Shown here in pieces: positions 34,706 to 44,495 of a DNA stretch of 64,000 nucleotides. Source of the DNA: Mycolicibacterium sp. CH28. GTDB lineage: Bacteria; Actinomycetota; Actinomycetes; Mycobacteriales; Mycobacteriaceae. The translations under genes were made by a program, and so were the position numbers. How positions within the stretch are numbered: position 1 is the first letter of the stretch; the number at the start of each line of letters is the position of its first letter. The stretch lies in assembly GCF_004745805.1 (NCBI RefSeq), contig NZ_SRLQ01000005.1, positions 186,001 through 250,000 of the forward strand. The letters run 5' to 3'. A model generated the notes under the pieces. The model made no database searches, was not told where the DNA came from, and saw only the letters and a program-made list of their open reading frames with translations.

Positions 34706-36301
34706 TCATCGCAGAAAGGTCCCCATCTTCTCGTCGTCGTAGTACTCCAAAGTCAGCCTGTTGCCGTCGAAGGTGGCCGTGGAAACGCTTCCGGGCGGCG
34801 AGTTTTCGTCGACGAAGCTCAGCGCGAAGACGTCACCGTCCCAGTGCGTCAGCTCATAGGTCTGCCCCTTGGGCCCCAGCGCCACGGTGAGCTTGCCGTC
34901 CTTCTCGGCGACGGTGGCCGGGCCCCAGAAGCCGTTGGCGTAGGTGCCGGTGTAGCTGGCCAGAGGTTTGGCCGGGGCCGGATCGGCCGGGGTTTGTTTA
35001 CCGGTCAGCGAGCCCACCGGCTTGTCCATCTGGGCGAACGCATCGCCGTAGAGCTTGCGCCAGTTCTGCCGCACCTCGCCGAACTGCACGAGGTCGGCGA
35101 ACTCTGCGGTCAGGGTCTCCGGGATACCGCGCGGAGTGGCGTTGGTCAGCGCGACGATGGCGACATCCGCCGACGGCAGGATCAGGAAGTTGGTCCCCGT
35201 CCCGAGTTCGAACGCCCCGGAGTGACTGATCTGGGTGCGCGCCGCCGACGTGGTGCCGACGTTGAAGCCGTAGCCGTAGAAGCCCGCACGCATGGCCGGC
35301 TGGCTGGGTGGGTCGGACACGATCTGCGGAGTCAGCGCGGCAAGTAGCGCGCCGGAATCGACGATCTGCCTGCCGTTGTAGTTGCCGTTGGCCAGCACCA
35401 TGGCCAGCCAATGCGTCATGTCGTTGACCGACGAACTGACCCCGCCGGCCGCCGATTCGGGATCGGGGTCGCGCTTGAAGCGCGGCTCGTAGCGGCCGTC
35501 GATGCGGATGTGACCCAACGCCTTGTCGCTGCGGGCCTCGAAGTCGTCGAACCGGGAACTGGTCGACGCCATCCCCAGTGGCCGATAGAGCACCTCGTCG
35601 CTGAGGTCCTCCCAGGACTTGCCCGCCCCGACCGCGACGGCCTCAGCCGCGGCAGTGAGCCCGAAGTTGGTGTAGGCGTAGGAAATTCGGAACGGGTCCA
35701 GCGGATACTGGCGCAACTTCTCCAGGATGGCACGCCGGTCGTAACCGAGGTCCTCGAGCTTGTCACCGGCGTGGTCGGGCAGCCCGGAGCGGTGTGCGTA
35801 CAGATCGCTGATCGCGACCATCCTGGTGACCGCCGGGTCCGACAGCGCGAACCAGGGCAGCTTGTCGACCACCGGGGTGTCCCAGGTGATCGCCTTTGTG
35901 CCGACCTGATGGGCCACCACCGTCGACCCGATCGACTTGGATACCGAGGCCAACTGGAACACCGTGTCGGGGTCCACCCTGTTCGACGGATCGTCCGCGG
36001 GCCTGGTGGCGTCCTTGACCCCAAAGCCCTTGGCATACACCGTCTTCCCACCGTGGACCACCGCAACGGCCATACCGGGGATCCCGGAGGACTTCAGCAG
36101 GTCCTCGGCGATTCCGTCGAGCTTGGCGACGGCATTGTCGACGGCGTTGTCCGGCAGCGCCATCGCGGGCACCAGCGGCGGCGGCTGATCGGAAGGCTGC
36201 GAGGTCGGCCCGGGCCGGGTGGGTGCCACGCTGCACGCGGTCAGTGCGACCAGGACGGCTACGATCGCGGCACGTTCAACCAGGCTGGCCATGACATGCA
36301 C
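34706..36301 (-). CDS. serine hydrolase, class C beta-lactamase fold lipoprotein (Rv0907-like)
   Basis: 531 residues. A lipobox-type signal (LVALTACS, Cys23) makes it a predicted envelope lipoprotein. The SxxK nucleophile is Ser119-Val-Ser-Lys122 (LASVSKSIG); YAYTNFG is the second motif (Tyr-x-Asn), and ISHSGAFELGTG the third (H-x-G in place of KTG). A C-terminal beta domain (about residues 400-531, SYTGTYANGFWGP) matches lipocalin-like tails of serine hydrolases. Such enzymes are esterases, amidases or penicillin-binding-like. ATG at 36301 or 36292. It lies between the MBL hydrolase and ctpE in one operon. Confidence 0.9.
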   Translation of the reverse strand: MHVMASLVERAAIVAVLVALTACSVAPTRPGPTSQPSDQPPPLVPAMALPDNAVDNAVAKLDGIAEDLLKSSGIPGMAVAVVHGGKTVYAKGFGVKDATRPADDPSNRVDPDTVFQLASVSKSIGSTVVAHQVGTKAITWDTPVVDKLPWFALSDPAVTRMVAISDLYAHRSGLPDHAGDKLEDLGYDRRAILEKLRQYPLDPFRISYAYTNFGLTAAAEAVAVGAGKSWEDLSDEVLYRPLGMASTSSRFDDFEARSDKALGHIRIDGRYEPRFKRDPDPESAAGGVSSSVNDMTHWLAMVLANGNYNGRQIVDSGALLAALTPQIVSDPPSQPAMRAGFYGYGFNVGTTSAARTQISHSGAFELGTGTNFLILPSADVAIVALTNATPRGIPETLTAEFADLVQFGEVRQNWRKLYGDAFAQMDKPVGSLTGKQTPADPAPAKPLASYTGTYANGFWGPATVAEKDGKLTVALGPKGQTYELTHWDGDVFALSFVDENSPPGSVSTATFDGNRLTLEYYDDEKMGTFLR

Positions 36302-36310
36302 GGTAACGGG

Positions 36311-37420
36311 TCACAGCTCCCACCAGCGTTGTACCGCCGACTCCGCGGGGGTGGCCACCACCCTAGCGCCCGGTTTGGGCACCGCGGTCCGCACCCCGGC
36401 CGCGTCGGCGGCCACCAGCAGGCGGTCTACCGGCTCGGCCCACGGGTGCGGCGCCAGCCGGAAGGTGCACCAGTGGATCGGGACCAGCAGCCCGGTGTCG
36501 GTGACATCGCGGTGCGCGCGCACCGCCTCCTCCGGATTCATGTGGATGTCCGGCCAGGCCTTGTTGTAGGCCCCGATGGGCATCAACGTCAGGTCGAAGG
36601 GCCCGTGGTCGGCGCCGATCTGTTCGAAGCTGCGGGTGTAGCCGGTGTCGCCGCCGAAGTAGGCGCGGTGCTGCGGGCCGATGATCGCCCAGGAGGACCA
36701 CAGGGTGGTGTCACGGGACAGGAACCGGCCCGAGAAGTGCCGGGCCGGAGTGCACACCAGGTTCAGCTCACCGATGCGGGTCTGTTCGTTCCAGTCCAGC
36801 TCGACGATGCGCTCCGCCGGCACCTGCCAGCGGCGCAGATGGGCGCCGACACCCAGCGGCACCACGAACGGCGCCCGCTGGGTGCGCACCAGCGCCAGCA
36901 CAGTGTCCATGTCCAGGTGGTCGTAGTGGTCGTGGCTGATCAGGACCGCATCCAGGGCGGGTAACCCCTCCAGCGGCACCGGGACCGGGTGCAGCCGCTG
37001 CGGGCCGACGGTGCGTGACGGTGAACAACGCTCGCTCCAGATCGGGTCGGTCAGCACCCGGTAGCCGTCGATCTCCAGCAGCGCGGTCGAGTGCCCCAGC
37101 CAGCTGACCGCCAGCGGCTCGGAGCGGGTGGCGACCGGTGCGGCGATCGGCACCCTTGCCCCGGGCCGGCTGACCGAGCGCCGCGACAGCATGTCGAACA
37201 GGATGAGACGGTTCTCTTCGGTGTCGAGCCGCAGCGGGGAAGCCGGGTCGATGTTGTGGAACACCCCGTCGCGGTAGTGCGGCGACCGATCGGCGACCGG
37301 GCGGATGCTGCCCGGCCCCGCGCCGAGCGAGGCCGGCGCGTCATGCAGGGCGCGCAGGACCCAGCCGCCGGTGGCCAGCGACGCGGTCCCGGCGGCCAGC
37401 CGCAGCGCCGACCTCAACAC
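36311..37420 (-). CDS. metallo-beta-lactamase-fold hydrolase (Rv0906-like)
   Basis: 369 residues, cytosolic or membrane-attached MBL-fold phosphodiesterase of the NAPE-PLD/UlaG type. The metal-binding motif is SHDHYDHLDMDT (near residue 157), and LVCTPARHFSGR, GDTGYTRSF and the late MNPEEAVRAHRDV segments are characteristic. The hydrophobic N-terminus (LRLAAGTASLATGGWVL) may be a membrane anchor. It is 19 bases downstream of echA6 and nine upstream of the serine hydrolase, in the same operon. Substrate not known; N-acylphosphatidylethanolamine-like lipids are the reference for this family. Confidence 0.9.
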   Translation of the reverse strand: MLRSALRLAAGTASLATGGWVLRALHDAPASLGAGPGSIRPVADRSPHYRDGVFHNIDPASPLRLDTEENRLILFDMLSRRSVSRPGARVPIAAPVATRSEPLAVSWLGHSTALLEIDGYRVLTDPIWSERCSPSRTVGPQRLHPVPVPLEGLPALDAVLISHDHYDHLDMDTVLALVRTQRAPFVVPLGVGAHLRRWQVPAERIVELDWNEQTRIGELNLVCTPARHFSGRFLSRDTTLWSSWAIIGPQHRAYFGGDTGYTRSFEQIGADHGPFDLTLMPIGAYNKAWPDIHMNPEEAVRAHRDVTDTGLLVPIHWCTFRLAPHPWAEPVDRLLVAADAAGVRTAVPKPGARVVATPAESAVQRWWEL

Positions 37421-37439
37421 ATCGGATCCCGGTGAAACA

Positions 37440-38171
37440 TCACGCCCCGGTGAACTTCGCGGCGCGCTTCTCGATCCGCGCGACCTGCGCCTCGATCACA
37501 TCCTGGCTGCCCCACGCCTTGGCGAACAGCTCCTTGTGCAGGGGCCCCTGCTCCTCGTAGGCACCGTCATCGTTGAGCACCCGCTTGGACGCCTGCAACG
37601 ACAGCGGTGCGAACCCGGCAATCTCGGCCGCCCAGGCCTGCGCGTCGGCCAGGTCGCCGAGCCGGTTGGCCATCCCGGTCATCAGCGCCGTCTGTGCGTC
37701 CAGCTTCTCCGCGGCCAGCAGCATGCCGCGGGCGCGTCCGTAGCCGGCCAGCGACGCCAGCCGGCGGATGCTCCAGTTGTCCAGCGCCAGGCCGTATCTG
37801 GCGATCGGGAACTGGAAGTAGGCGCCGGGTGCGACCACCCGCAGGTCGCAGACCATCGCCAGCTGCACACCGGCGCCGATCGCCGGGCCGTTGATCGCCG
37901 CGATCACCGGCATCGGGACGGCGTCGATGGCCTTGTTCAGCGCAATCGCCTTGTCGGGGAAGTCGGCGGCGAACACATCGCCGGACAGGTCTGCCCCGGC
38001 GCAGAACACCGTGCCCTGCCCGGTCAGCACGATCGCGCGGACGTCGTCGGCGGCGGCCTTCTCGACGGCCTCGCGCAGCGTATCGACGAGTTCGGAGTTC
38101 AGCGCATTGCGTCGCTCCGGCCGCTGCAGCTCGATTGTGGTCACATCCCCCACGCGGGTGATACCGATCAT
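37440..38171 (-). CDS. echA6: enoyl-CoA hydratase/isomerase-family protein EchA6
   Basis: 243 residues, crotonase fold. Motifs: [15 protein letters not shown] near residue 10, [13 protein letters not shown] (oxyanion hole) and [17 protein letters not shown]. In M. tuberculosis EchA6 does not act as a normal hydratase but binds long-chain acyl-CoA for mycolate synthesis. The start is ATG 38171 rather than GTG 38177: 243 residues is the M. tuberculosis length, and a -10 element TAGGCT lies 7 bases upstream of this ATG, a leaderless arrangement. It is the first gene of a six-gene operon, divergent from accD3. Confidence 0.93.
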   Translation of the reverse strand: MIGITRVGDVTTIELQRPERRNALNSELVDTLREAVEKAAADDVRAIVLTGQGTVFCAGADLSGDVFAADFPDKAIALNKAIDAVPMPVIAAINGPAIGAGVQLAMVCDLRVVAPGAYFQFPIARYGLALDNWSIRRLASLAGYGRARGMLLAAEKLDAQTALMTGMANRLGDLADAQAWAAEIAGFAPLSLQASKRVLNDDGAYEEQGPLHKELFAKAWGSQDVIEAQVARIEKRAAKFTGA

Positions 38172-38178
38172 GGCCACG

Positions 38179-38200
38179 AGCCTACTGGCACCGCTAACCT
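38179..38200. promoter_or_regulatory. overlapping divergent leaderless promoters (echA6/accD3)
   Basis: On the minus strand TAGGCT (38184-38179) is 7 bases from ATG 38171 of echA6. On the plus strand TAACCT (38195-38200) is 6 bases from GTG 38207 of accD3. Both give transcripts that start at or next to the start codon, with the -35 regions inside the opposite gene. Confidence 0.5.
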
Positions 38201-38206
38201 CGTCGC

Positions 38207-39679
38207 GTGAGCCGGATTGGGGCTGCCGAACTGCGTGACGCCGCGCTGGACCCGGGATCGTTCCGAAGCTGGGACGACGCCCCCCTGGCCGTCGAAGCCG
38301 ACGCCGCCTACACCCGTGAACTCGAGCAGGCCCGCGCCGCCACCGGTCTTGACGAGGCGGTCCTGACCGGTGAGGGCACCGTCTTCGGCCGCCGGGTGGC
38401 GGTCGTGGCCTGCGAGTTCGACTTCCTCGCCGGATCTATCGGGGTGGCCGCCGCCGAACGCATCACCGCGGCCGTCGAACGCGCGACCGCCGAGCGGCTG
38501 CCGCTGCTGGCCTCCCCCAGTTCGGGGGGCACCCGCATGCAGGAGGGCACCGTCGCCTTCCTACAGATGGTGAAGATCACCGCGGCGGTCACCCAGCACA
38601 AACGGGCGCACCTGCCCTACCTGGTCTACCTGCGGCATCCGACGACCGGCGGGGTGTTCGCCTCGTGGGGCTCGCTGGGGCACATCACCGTCGCGCAGCC
38701 TGGTGCGCTGATCGGCTTCCTGGGCCCGCGGGTCTACCAGCAGCTCTACGGAGAGCCGTTTCCCCCCGGTGTGCAGACCGCCGAGAACCTGCTTCGCCAC
38801 GGCGTCATCGACGGGGTGGTCGGCATCGAGGCGCTACGACCGACGTTGGACCGGGCGCTGACCGTCATCACCGACCCCCCGGGTCCGGTTCTCCCGGCAT
38901 CCCCGGAGGAACCCGTGCCCGACGTACCGGCCTGGGACTCGGTGATCGCCTCCCGCCGGCCGGACCGGCCCGGGGTGAGCTGGCTGCTGCGCGAGGGAGC
39001 CACCGATCGCGTACTGCTGTCGGGAACCCACGGCGAGGCCGCCACGACCGTGCTGGCGCTGGCCCGTTTCGGCGGCCAGCCCGCCGTCGTCGTCGGGCAG
39101 CGGCGCGTGACCGGAGGGGTGGTCGGCCCGGCCGCGCTGGCCGAGGCACGTCGCGGGATGGCGCTGGCCGCCGGTCTGCGCCTGCCGCTGGTGCTGGTGA
39201 TCGACACCGCGGGCCCGGCCCTGTCGGCCGAGGCCGAGCAGGGTGGGCTGGCCGGTGAGATCGCCCGCTGCCTGTCGGACCTGGTGACGCTGGACACCCC
39301 GACGGTGTCGGTGCTGCTCGGCCAGGGCAGCGGCGGCCCCGCGCTGGCGATGGTTCCCGCCGACCGGGTGCTGGCCGCCCAGCACGGCTGGCTGGCGCCG
39401 CTGCCCCCGGAAGGCGCCAGCGCCATCGTGTTCCGCGACACCGCTCACGCCGCCGAACTTGCTGCCGCACAGGGTGTTCGGTCGATCGACCTGCTGCGCA
39501 ACGGCATCGTCGACGCCATCGTCCCCGAACACCCCGACGCCGCCGACGAGCCGGTGGAGTTCGCGCGCCGGCTCTCGGCCGCGATCGCGCGGGAGATCCA
39601 CGGCCTGCGGGACATGCCGGCCGAGCGGCGGTACTCGACGCGGCTGGAGCGCTACCGGCGGATCGGGCTGCCCGGCTAG
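38207..39679 (+). CDS. accD3: acetyl/propionyl-CoA carboxylase carboxyltransferase subunit AccD3
   Basis: 490 residues, carboxyltransferase beta-type subunit of a mycobacterial acyl-CoA carboxylase, matching Rv0904c (495 residues). Crotonase-like half 1 has [23 protein letters not shown] and [10 protein letters not shown], the CoA-site loop. Half 2 has [17 protein letters not shown] and [16 protein letters not shown]. It transfers carboxyl from biotin to an acyl-CoA to make an extender unit for fatty or mycolic acid synthesis. GTG at 38207 sits 6 bases after a -10 element, so the mRNA is probably leaderless. Divergent from echA6, a related lipid gene. Confidence 0.93.
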   Translation: MSRIGAAELRDAALDPGSFRSWDDAPLAVEADAAYTRELEQARAATGLDEAVLTGEGTVFGRRVAVVACEFDFLAGSIGVAAAERITAAVERATAERLPLLASPSSGGTRMQEGTVAFLQMVKITAAVTQHKRAHLPYLVYLRHPTTGGVFASWGSLGHITVAQPGALIGFLGPRVYQQLYGEPFPPGVQTAENLLRHGVIDGVVGIEALRPTLDRALTVITDPPGPVLPASPEEPVPDVPAWDSVIASRRPDRPGVSWLLREGATDRVLLSGTHGEAATTVLALARFGGQPAVVVGQRRVTGGVVGPAALAEARRGMALAAGLRLPLVLVIDTAGPALSAEAEQGGLAGEIARCLSDLVTLDTPTVSVLLGQGSGGPALAMVPADRVLAAQHGWLAPLPPEGASAIVFRDTAHAAELAAAQGVRSIDLLRNGIVDAIVPEHPDAADEPVEFARRLSAAIAREIHGLRDMPAERRYSTRLERYRRIGLPG

Positions 39680-39760
39680 GGCCGGCGGTCGCAACAACGC
39701 CAACACGGCCTCGGTGACGGCGTCCAGATCCTGCTTCGCCGCGGGGTTGTTGGACATCAC
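39680..39760 (-). pseudogene. fragment of a MarR-type regulator gene (5' end only)
   Basis: From ATG 39757 (or GTG 39760) the minus strand reads SNNPAAKQDLDAVTEAVLAL, which resembles the first helix of a MarR-family regulator found in other mycobacteria. The match stops after about 20 residues, where the frame enters accD3 antisense (RPPALAG...). This looks like a deletion remnant beside accD3. Confidence 0.35.
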
Positions 39761-39763
39761 CGG

Positions 39764-40369
39764 CTAGCGCGGTGAGCTGGATTCGCGCCGGAACAACTCC
39801 GCCGGCCGGCCGCCGGTGCCGGTGACCAGATGCCCGGTGGGCCGCAGCAGTGGTTTCATCAGCCGGCGGAACCGGTCGCGCTGCAGCGGCCGTCCGGCCA
39901 CCGCCTGATGAACCCGGTGCAGCTCCCCCAGGGTGAACTGCCGGCCAAGCAAGTGATCGGGGTCGGGGCGCTGCGCGTATCGCTCGCGCACGTCTTCGGC
40001 TGCACGAGCGATGATTTCGGCGTGCCCGTAGCGCAGCCGGCCCGGGCTGGCGACCGGGACCAGCCGGGTCTGGCCGGGCTGACGGGATTCGAGCCGGCGG
40101 ATCGGCACCACCTCGACGTGGGCCACCGATAGCACCCAGCCACGGTCGTCCCGGTCGGGGTCGTCGTACACGTGCAATTGCCGGGGCCGCAGCCCCCGCA
40201 CCCCGGCCTTGACCCCCAACGAGCGCTCGACGGCATCGGCCAACCGCTCGCCGGGGTGCAGGAGGGTCCCGGGTAACGCCCAACCCGGCCCGTCGGCGCG
40301 GCGCACCTGCAGGACAAGCAGTTCTGGGTTCGCCGGATCGAGGGTGAGCAGCGCCGTGTCGACGGCCAC
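39764..40369 (-). CDS. NrtR-like Nudix-domain transcription regulator
   Basis: 201 residues. The N-terminal Nudix fold (VAVDTALLTLDPANPELLVLQVRR, WALPGTLLHPGERLADAV) has a broken Nudix box: the catalytic REUXEEXGU residues are missing (VERSLGVKAGV), so it should not hydrolyse. The C-terminal winged helix (LHRVHQAVAGRPLQRDRFRRLMKPLLRPTG) is that of NrtR, a Nudix-derived repressor in NAD metabolism. GTG at 40369 is the only in-frame start, but protein-like sequence continues upstream for about eight codons (HYPRPN). Tandem nine-base repeats at 40407-40424 may be its operator. Target unknown. Confidence 0.82.
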   Translation of the reverse strand: MAVDTALLTLDPANPELLVLQVRRADGPGWALPGTLLHPGERLADAVERSLGVKAGVRGLRPRQLHVYDDPDRDDRGWVLSVAHVEVVPIRRLESRQPGQTRLVPVASPGRLRYGHAEIIARAAEDVRERYAQRPDPDHLLGRQFTLGELHRVHQAVAGRPLQRDRFRRLMKPLLRPTGHLVTGTGGRPAELFRRESSSPR

Positions 40370-40406
40370 ATTCGGGCGCGGATAGTGGCTGAGTGGTCGT
40401 GCGCTG

Positions 40407-40424
40407 GTATCGCTTGTATCGCTG
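40407..40424. repeat. tandem 9-base repeat upstream of the NrtR-like gene
   Basis: GTATCGCTT (40407-40415) is followed directly by GTATCGCTG (40416-40424), 38 to 55 bases upstream of the NrtR-like start. A candidate autoregulatory site, or chance; it is the only non-GC-rich structure in this gap. Confidence 0.3.
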
Positions 40425-40485
40425 ATTAACTCATCATTGCGTAAAGCCGCGGCGGGCGCGCTTCAGCACCACCTCGGCGACCCGT

Positions 40486-42306
40486 TCAGGCCAACGACTC
40501 CAGCCACGCCTGGTGCAGTGCGGCATAGCGACCCTCGCCGGAGCCGATCAGCTCGCCGGGTGGGCCGTCCTCCACGATGCGACCGTGTTCGAGCACCAGC
40601 ACCCGGTCGGCGATCTCGACGGTGGACAGCCGGTGGGCGATGATCAGCGCCGTCCGGTCGGCGAGCACGGTCCGCAGCGCCCGCTGCACCAGCCGTTCGC
40701 TGGGAATGTCCAGCGAGGAGGTCGCCTCGTCGAGGATCAGCACCGCCGGGTCGGCCAGGAAGGCGCGGGCGAACGCGATCAGCTGACGCTGCCCCGCCGA
40801 GAGCCGTCCACCGCGCTTTGCGACGTCGGTGGCGTAACCGTCGGGCAGTGCGGCGATGAACTCGTCGGCACCCACCGCCGTCGCGGCGGCATGCACCTCG
40901 GCATCGGAGGCTGTCGGTCGGCCGAACCGGATGTTGTCGGCGACGGTGCCGGAAAACAGGAAGTTCTCCTGAGTCACCATGACGACGTGGCGGCGCAGCT
41001 CGCTCTGGTCGACGGCCCGCAGGTCCACACCGTCGAGCGTCACCGAACCCGATGTCGGGTCGTAGAACCGGGCGATCAGTTTCGCGATCGTCGTTTTGCC
41101 TGCCCCGGTGGTGCCGACGAGGGCGACGGTCTGTCCGGCCGGCACCACCAGCGACAGCCCCGGCAGCACCGCACGGTCGGACACATAGCCGAACTGCACG
41201 TCGCGGAAGGCGATCTCGCCGCGAACCTGCTCGAGATGCACCGGGGAGGCCGGATCGGCGATCGCGGGTTTCTCGGCCAACACACCGGCGAGCTTCTCCA
41301 GGGCCGACGACGCCGACTGAAAGGTGTTGAAGAACTGGGAGATCTCCTGCATCGGTTCGAAGAACATCCGCAGGTACAGCAGGAACGCGGCCAGCGTGCC
41401 GATCGTCATCTGGCCGTGCAGCGCGCGATAGCCACCGTAGATCAACACCACAGCGGTGGTGAGGTTGCCGACCAGCTTCACCGCCGGCATGAAGATCGCC
41501 AGCAGCCGGAATGTCCGCTCGTTGACCTCGCGGTACTGATCGGCGACGTCGTCGAAAATCTCCTGGTTGCGCGGCTCGCGGCGATAGGCCTGCACCGCCT
41601 TGATCCCCGTCATCGTCTCGACGAACTGCACGATCACCAGCGCGGCACTCTCCCGCACCCGGCCGTAGGTCTTGGCCGACTCGGCCGAGAACCACCACAC
41701 CAACGCCACCAGGATCGGGAAGGCCGCCAGGCACATCAGCCCCAGCCGCACGTCGAGGGCGACCAACAGGATGGCCGTGCCGAACAACGTCAGCACCGCG
41801 GTGATCAGGCTGTCGAACCCGGTCTCGAGCATGTCCTGGATGGCCTCGACGTCGTTGGTCAGCCGACTGACCACGCGCCCGGAGGTGTAGCGGTCGTGGA
41901 AGGCGACATCGAGGCGCTGGAAATGACGGAAGACCCGGCGGCGCACCTCCAGCAGCACCCGCTGGCCGATCCGCCCGGAACGGTTCAGGAAGATCAGCCG
42001 GCTGGTCGCCTGCAGCGCAGCCATACCGCACAAGGCGGCCACCACGATGATCAGCTCATGTGCCGAGCCGCCGGCGACCAGCGGTGGGATCGCATGATCG
42101 ATGCCACGCTGAACAAGCAGCGGAACCGACAGCCGCGCCGCGTTTTCCACGATCACCACCAGGGCCAGTAGCCCGACCGTCGCGCGGAACGGCCGTAGCA
42201 GGGAGCCCAGCAGCGCACGGGCCTCCCGCCGGCGCGGCCTGGCTTCGTCGATCGGCAGGTCGTCGGGCCCTTCGTCGAGCCGGCCCCGCCAGTCCGCGGT
42301 AGTCAT
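40486..42306 (-). CDS. ABC exporter half-transporter, subunit B
   Basis: 606 residues: six transmembrane helices (about residues 40-330) fused to an ABC ATPase. Walker A is GTTGAGKTT near residue 402, the Q-loop and signature are intact (RLSAGQRQLIAFARA), Walker B is LILDEATSSLD. It overlaps the neighbouring exporter gene by four bases (ATGA), so the two make a heterodimeric multidrug or lipid exporter. Equivalent genes lie next to prrA in M. smegmatis. Substrate unknown. Confidence 0.92.
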   Translation of the reverse strand: MTTADWRGRLDEGPDDLPIDEARPRRREARALLGSLLRPFRATVGLLALVVIVENAARLSVPLLVQRGIDHAIPPLVAGGSAHELIIVVAALCGMAALQATSRLIFLNRSGRIGQRVLLEVRRRVFRHFQRLDVAFHDRYTSGRVVSRLTNDVEAIQDMLETGFDSLITAVLTLFGTAILLVALDVRLGLMCLAAFPILVALVWWFSAESAKTYGRVRESAALVIVQFVETMTGIKAVQAYRREPRNQEIFDDVADQYREVNERTFRLLAIFMPAVKLVGNLTTAVVLIYGGYRALHGQMTIGTLAAFLLYLRMFFEPMQEISQFFNTFQSASSALEKLAGVLAEKPAIADPASPVHLEQVRGEIAFRDVQFGYVSDRAVLPGLSLVVPAGQTVALVGTTGAGKTTIAKLIARFYDPTSGSVTLDGVDLRAVDQSELRRHVVMVTQENFLFSGTVADNIRFGRPTASDAEVHAAATAVGADEFIAALPDGYATDVAKRGGRLSAGQRQLIAFARAFLADPAVLILDEATSSLDIPSERLVQRALRTVLADRTALIIAHRLSTVEIADRVLVLEHGRIVEDGPPGELIGSGEGRYAALHQAWLESLA

Positions 42307-44276
42307 CGGAGGTGTCCTTCCGATGCCACGTAATCGATCGGCTCACGGGCGACATCGCGTTGTTCGCGTGCCTCCTCGTAGGCCCGGTCCAGCCGCTGTC
42401 GCTCGTCGTCGTCCTCCCACTCGGGCCGCGGCGAGCACCCGTCGTCGAACTGGTCGTCTGCGGCCAGCAGGTAGCGGTAGCGCGGCACGGTAGCCAGCAA
42501 CTCGGCATGCGTGCCGATGTGGGTGATCGTGCCCGCGCCGTCGACCGTGTCGAGCAGCGCGACCCTGTCGGCCAGGAGGACCGTCGAGGCGCGGTGCGCG
42601 ACGATCACCGCGGTCACCTCACCCAGCACGCTGCGCAGCGCCTCGGTGACCGCCGCCTCGGTGTGGACGTCGAGGGCCGACAGCGTGTCGTCGAGCACCA
42701 GGATCCGCGGCGCGGCCAGGATGGCGCGGGCCAGCGAAAGCCGTTGCCGCTGACCACCTGAGAGGCTCATCCCCTGTTCGCCGATGCGGGTTTGCAGCCC
42801 GAACGGCAGGTCGTAGACGAACCCCGCGGCGGCGATCTCGACGGCCCTGGCGAGTTCCTCGTCGGTGGCTCCCGGGCGGCCCAACCGCAGGTTCTCGGCC
42901 ACCGACATGGAGAACAGCGTCGGGTCCTCGAAGGCGGTGGCGACCGCCGTCCGCAGCGCCACCAGGGACAGCTCGCGAATATCGGTGCCGTCGACGCGGA
43001 TCGAGCCCTCGGTGACGTCGTAGAGCCTCGGTAACAGCGCGACCAGCACCGATTTGCCCGAACCGGTGGCACCGACCAGCGCCAGCGTCTCGCCCGGCTC
43101 CACGGTGACGGTGACGTGGCGCAGCGCCCACGTGTCGGTGGCCGAATTCTCCTCAGCGGGAAAGCGGAAACCGACGTCGACCAACTCCAGCCGGCCACCG
43201 CGCGGGACATCCGCGATCGGCCCGTCGATGATCTCGCGGGGCGCGTCGAAGATCTCGGCCATCCGGTTGGCCGCCGTCATCGCCTCCTGGGTCATCGACA
43301 GCAGGAAACCCAGTGAGGCGATGGGCCAGACCAGCGAGAGCATCATCGTGATGAACGCGACCAGGGTTCCCAGGGTGACCAGCCCGTGCCCGGCGGCGTA
43401 CGCACCGAACCCGAGCACGACGATCAGGGTCAGGTTGGGGATCACCTCGAGCAGCGTCCAGAATTTGGCCGACACCCCGACCTTCTCGATCTGGGTGTCA
43501 TAGAGCATGCTGGCCTGCTCGTCGAAGCGGTCGAAGACGTAATCCTCGCGGCCGAACGACTTCACCGCCCGCAGCCCCAGCGCCGACTCCTCGACATGCG
43601 TGGCGACGTGACCGGCCTGGTCCTGGGCTTGCCGGGAGAGCCGGGTGAAGGTCCGCTCGAAGTGCAGGACGGTGAGCGTGATCGGCACGATCGACACCAG
43701 CACCACGACCCCGAGCGGCCAATACATCGCCAGCAGGATGATCGTGACGACGGTGATCTGCAGGATGTTGAGCAGCAGGAACACCAGGCCGAAGGACAGC
43801 AGCCGTCGAATGGTGCTCAGGTCGTTCATGATTCGCGATAGCAACTGACCCGACTGCCAGCGGCCGTGGAACGACATCGGCAGGATCTGCAGCCGGGCGT
43901 AGAGATCCTTGCGGATGTCGGCCTCCACACCCATCGTCGCCCGGGCCACCAGCCACCGCCGGATGAACCACAGCAGCGCCTCGGCGATGCCCACCCCCAT
44001 CGCGGCAGTACCGACCAGCCACAGGCCCCGCTGGTCCTGATGGCGTACCGGACCGTCGATGACCGCCTTGGTCATCAGCGGTATCGCGACGGTGGCCACC
44101 AGGCTGGTGATCGCGACGGTGACCATCGCGATCCAACGCGCCCGGTACGGCAGCAAATAGGGCAGCAGGCGAAGCAGGTCGGAGGCACCCCGGGGATTCA
44201 GACGGGCGGGGGCGATCGCCGGCTCCGAACGCAACCCGCCCGGTTCGGAAGTCAGCTCGTCCACCGCGTCAACCAT
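42303..44276 (-). CDS. ABC exporter half-transporter, subunit A
   Basis: About 657 residues: six transmembrane helices ([17 protein letters not shown] onward) and an ABC ATPase with Walker [10 protein letters not shown], signature [15 protein letters not shown] and Walker [12 protein letters not shown]. Here the catalytic Glu of Walker B is Asp (LDDT), a change seen in the degenerate site of heterodimeric exporters, so ATP hydrolysis probably falls to the partner subunit. ATG 44276 is chosen; the open frame reaches 44396 but the extra 40 residues (Cys/Arg-rich) look non-coding. Divergent from prrA. Confidence 0.88.
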   Translation of the reverse strand: MVDAVDELTSEPGGLRSEPAIAPARLNPRGASDLLRLLPYLLPYRARWIAMVTVAITSLVATVAIPLMTKAVIDGPVRHQDQRGLWLVGTAAMGVGIAEALLWFIRRWLVARATMGVEADIRKDLYARLQILPMSFHGRWQSGQLLSRIMNDLSTIRRLLSFGLVFLLLNILQITVVTIILLAMYWPLGVVVLVSIVPITLTVLHFERTFTRLSRQAQDQAGHVATHVEESALGLRAVKSFGREDYVFDRFDEQASMLYDTQIEKVGVSAKFWTLLEVIPNLTLIVVLGFGAYAAGHGLVTLGTLVAFITMMLSLVWPIASLGFLLSMTQEAMTAANRMAEIFDAPREIIDGPIADVPRGGRLELVDVGFRFPAEENSATDTWALRHVTVTVEPGETLALVGATGSGKSVLVALLPRLYDVTEGSIRVDGTDIRELSLVALRTAVATAFEDPTLFSMSVAENLRLGRPGATDEELARAVEIAAAGFVYDLPFGLQTRIGEQGMSLSGGQRQRLSLARAILAAPRILVLDDTLSALDVHTEAAVTEALRSVLGEVTAVIVAHRASTVLLADRVALLDTVDGAGTITHIGTHAELLATVPRYRYLLAADDQFDDGCSPRPEWEDDDERQRLDRAYEEAREQRDVAREPIDYVASEGHLR

Positions 44277-44407
44277 TCCCTCGTCATCGACCACCGCCGA
44301 CGATATGCGCCACGTACGACACCCCAATGCCAATACCGCGGTCGACCCCCCGAATCGATGATCGCACGCGGCGCAATCGCTTATCGACCGCGACATCTCA
44401 CGCTAGA

Positions 44408-44427
44408 ACCTCAACAATCGTTGAGGT
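44408..44427. promoter_or_regulatory. palindrome between ABC exporter and prrA
   Basis: ACCTCAAC-AATC-GTTGAGGT: perfect eight-base arms, four-base centre. It is 69 bases before the prrA start and 132 after the exporter start, in the divergent gap, so a regulator could bind here and act on both. No T-run follows, so it is not a terminator. Confidence 0.45.
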
Positions 44428-44495
44428 CAAACCCTTCCACCGCCCGTCGCCGTGTCCGCGCCGCCTCCCACTCGTACGGGCGTCCATCAGGCAAG

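Noticed and set aside
43866..44495. Open frame upstream of prrA
   Set aside because: It is the antisense of the exporter gene; prrA homology begins at the ATG at 44496.
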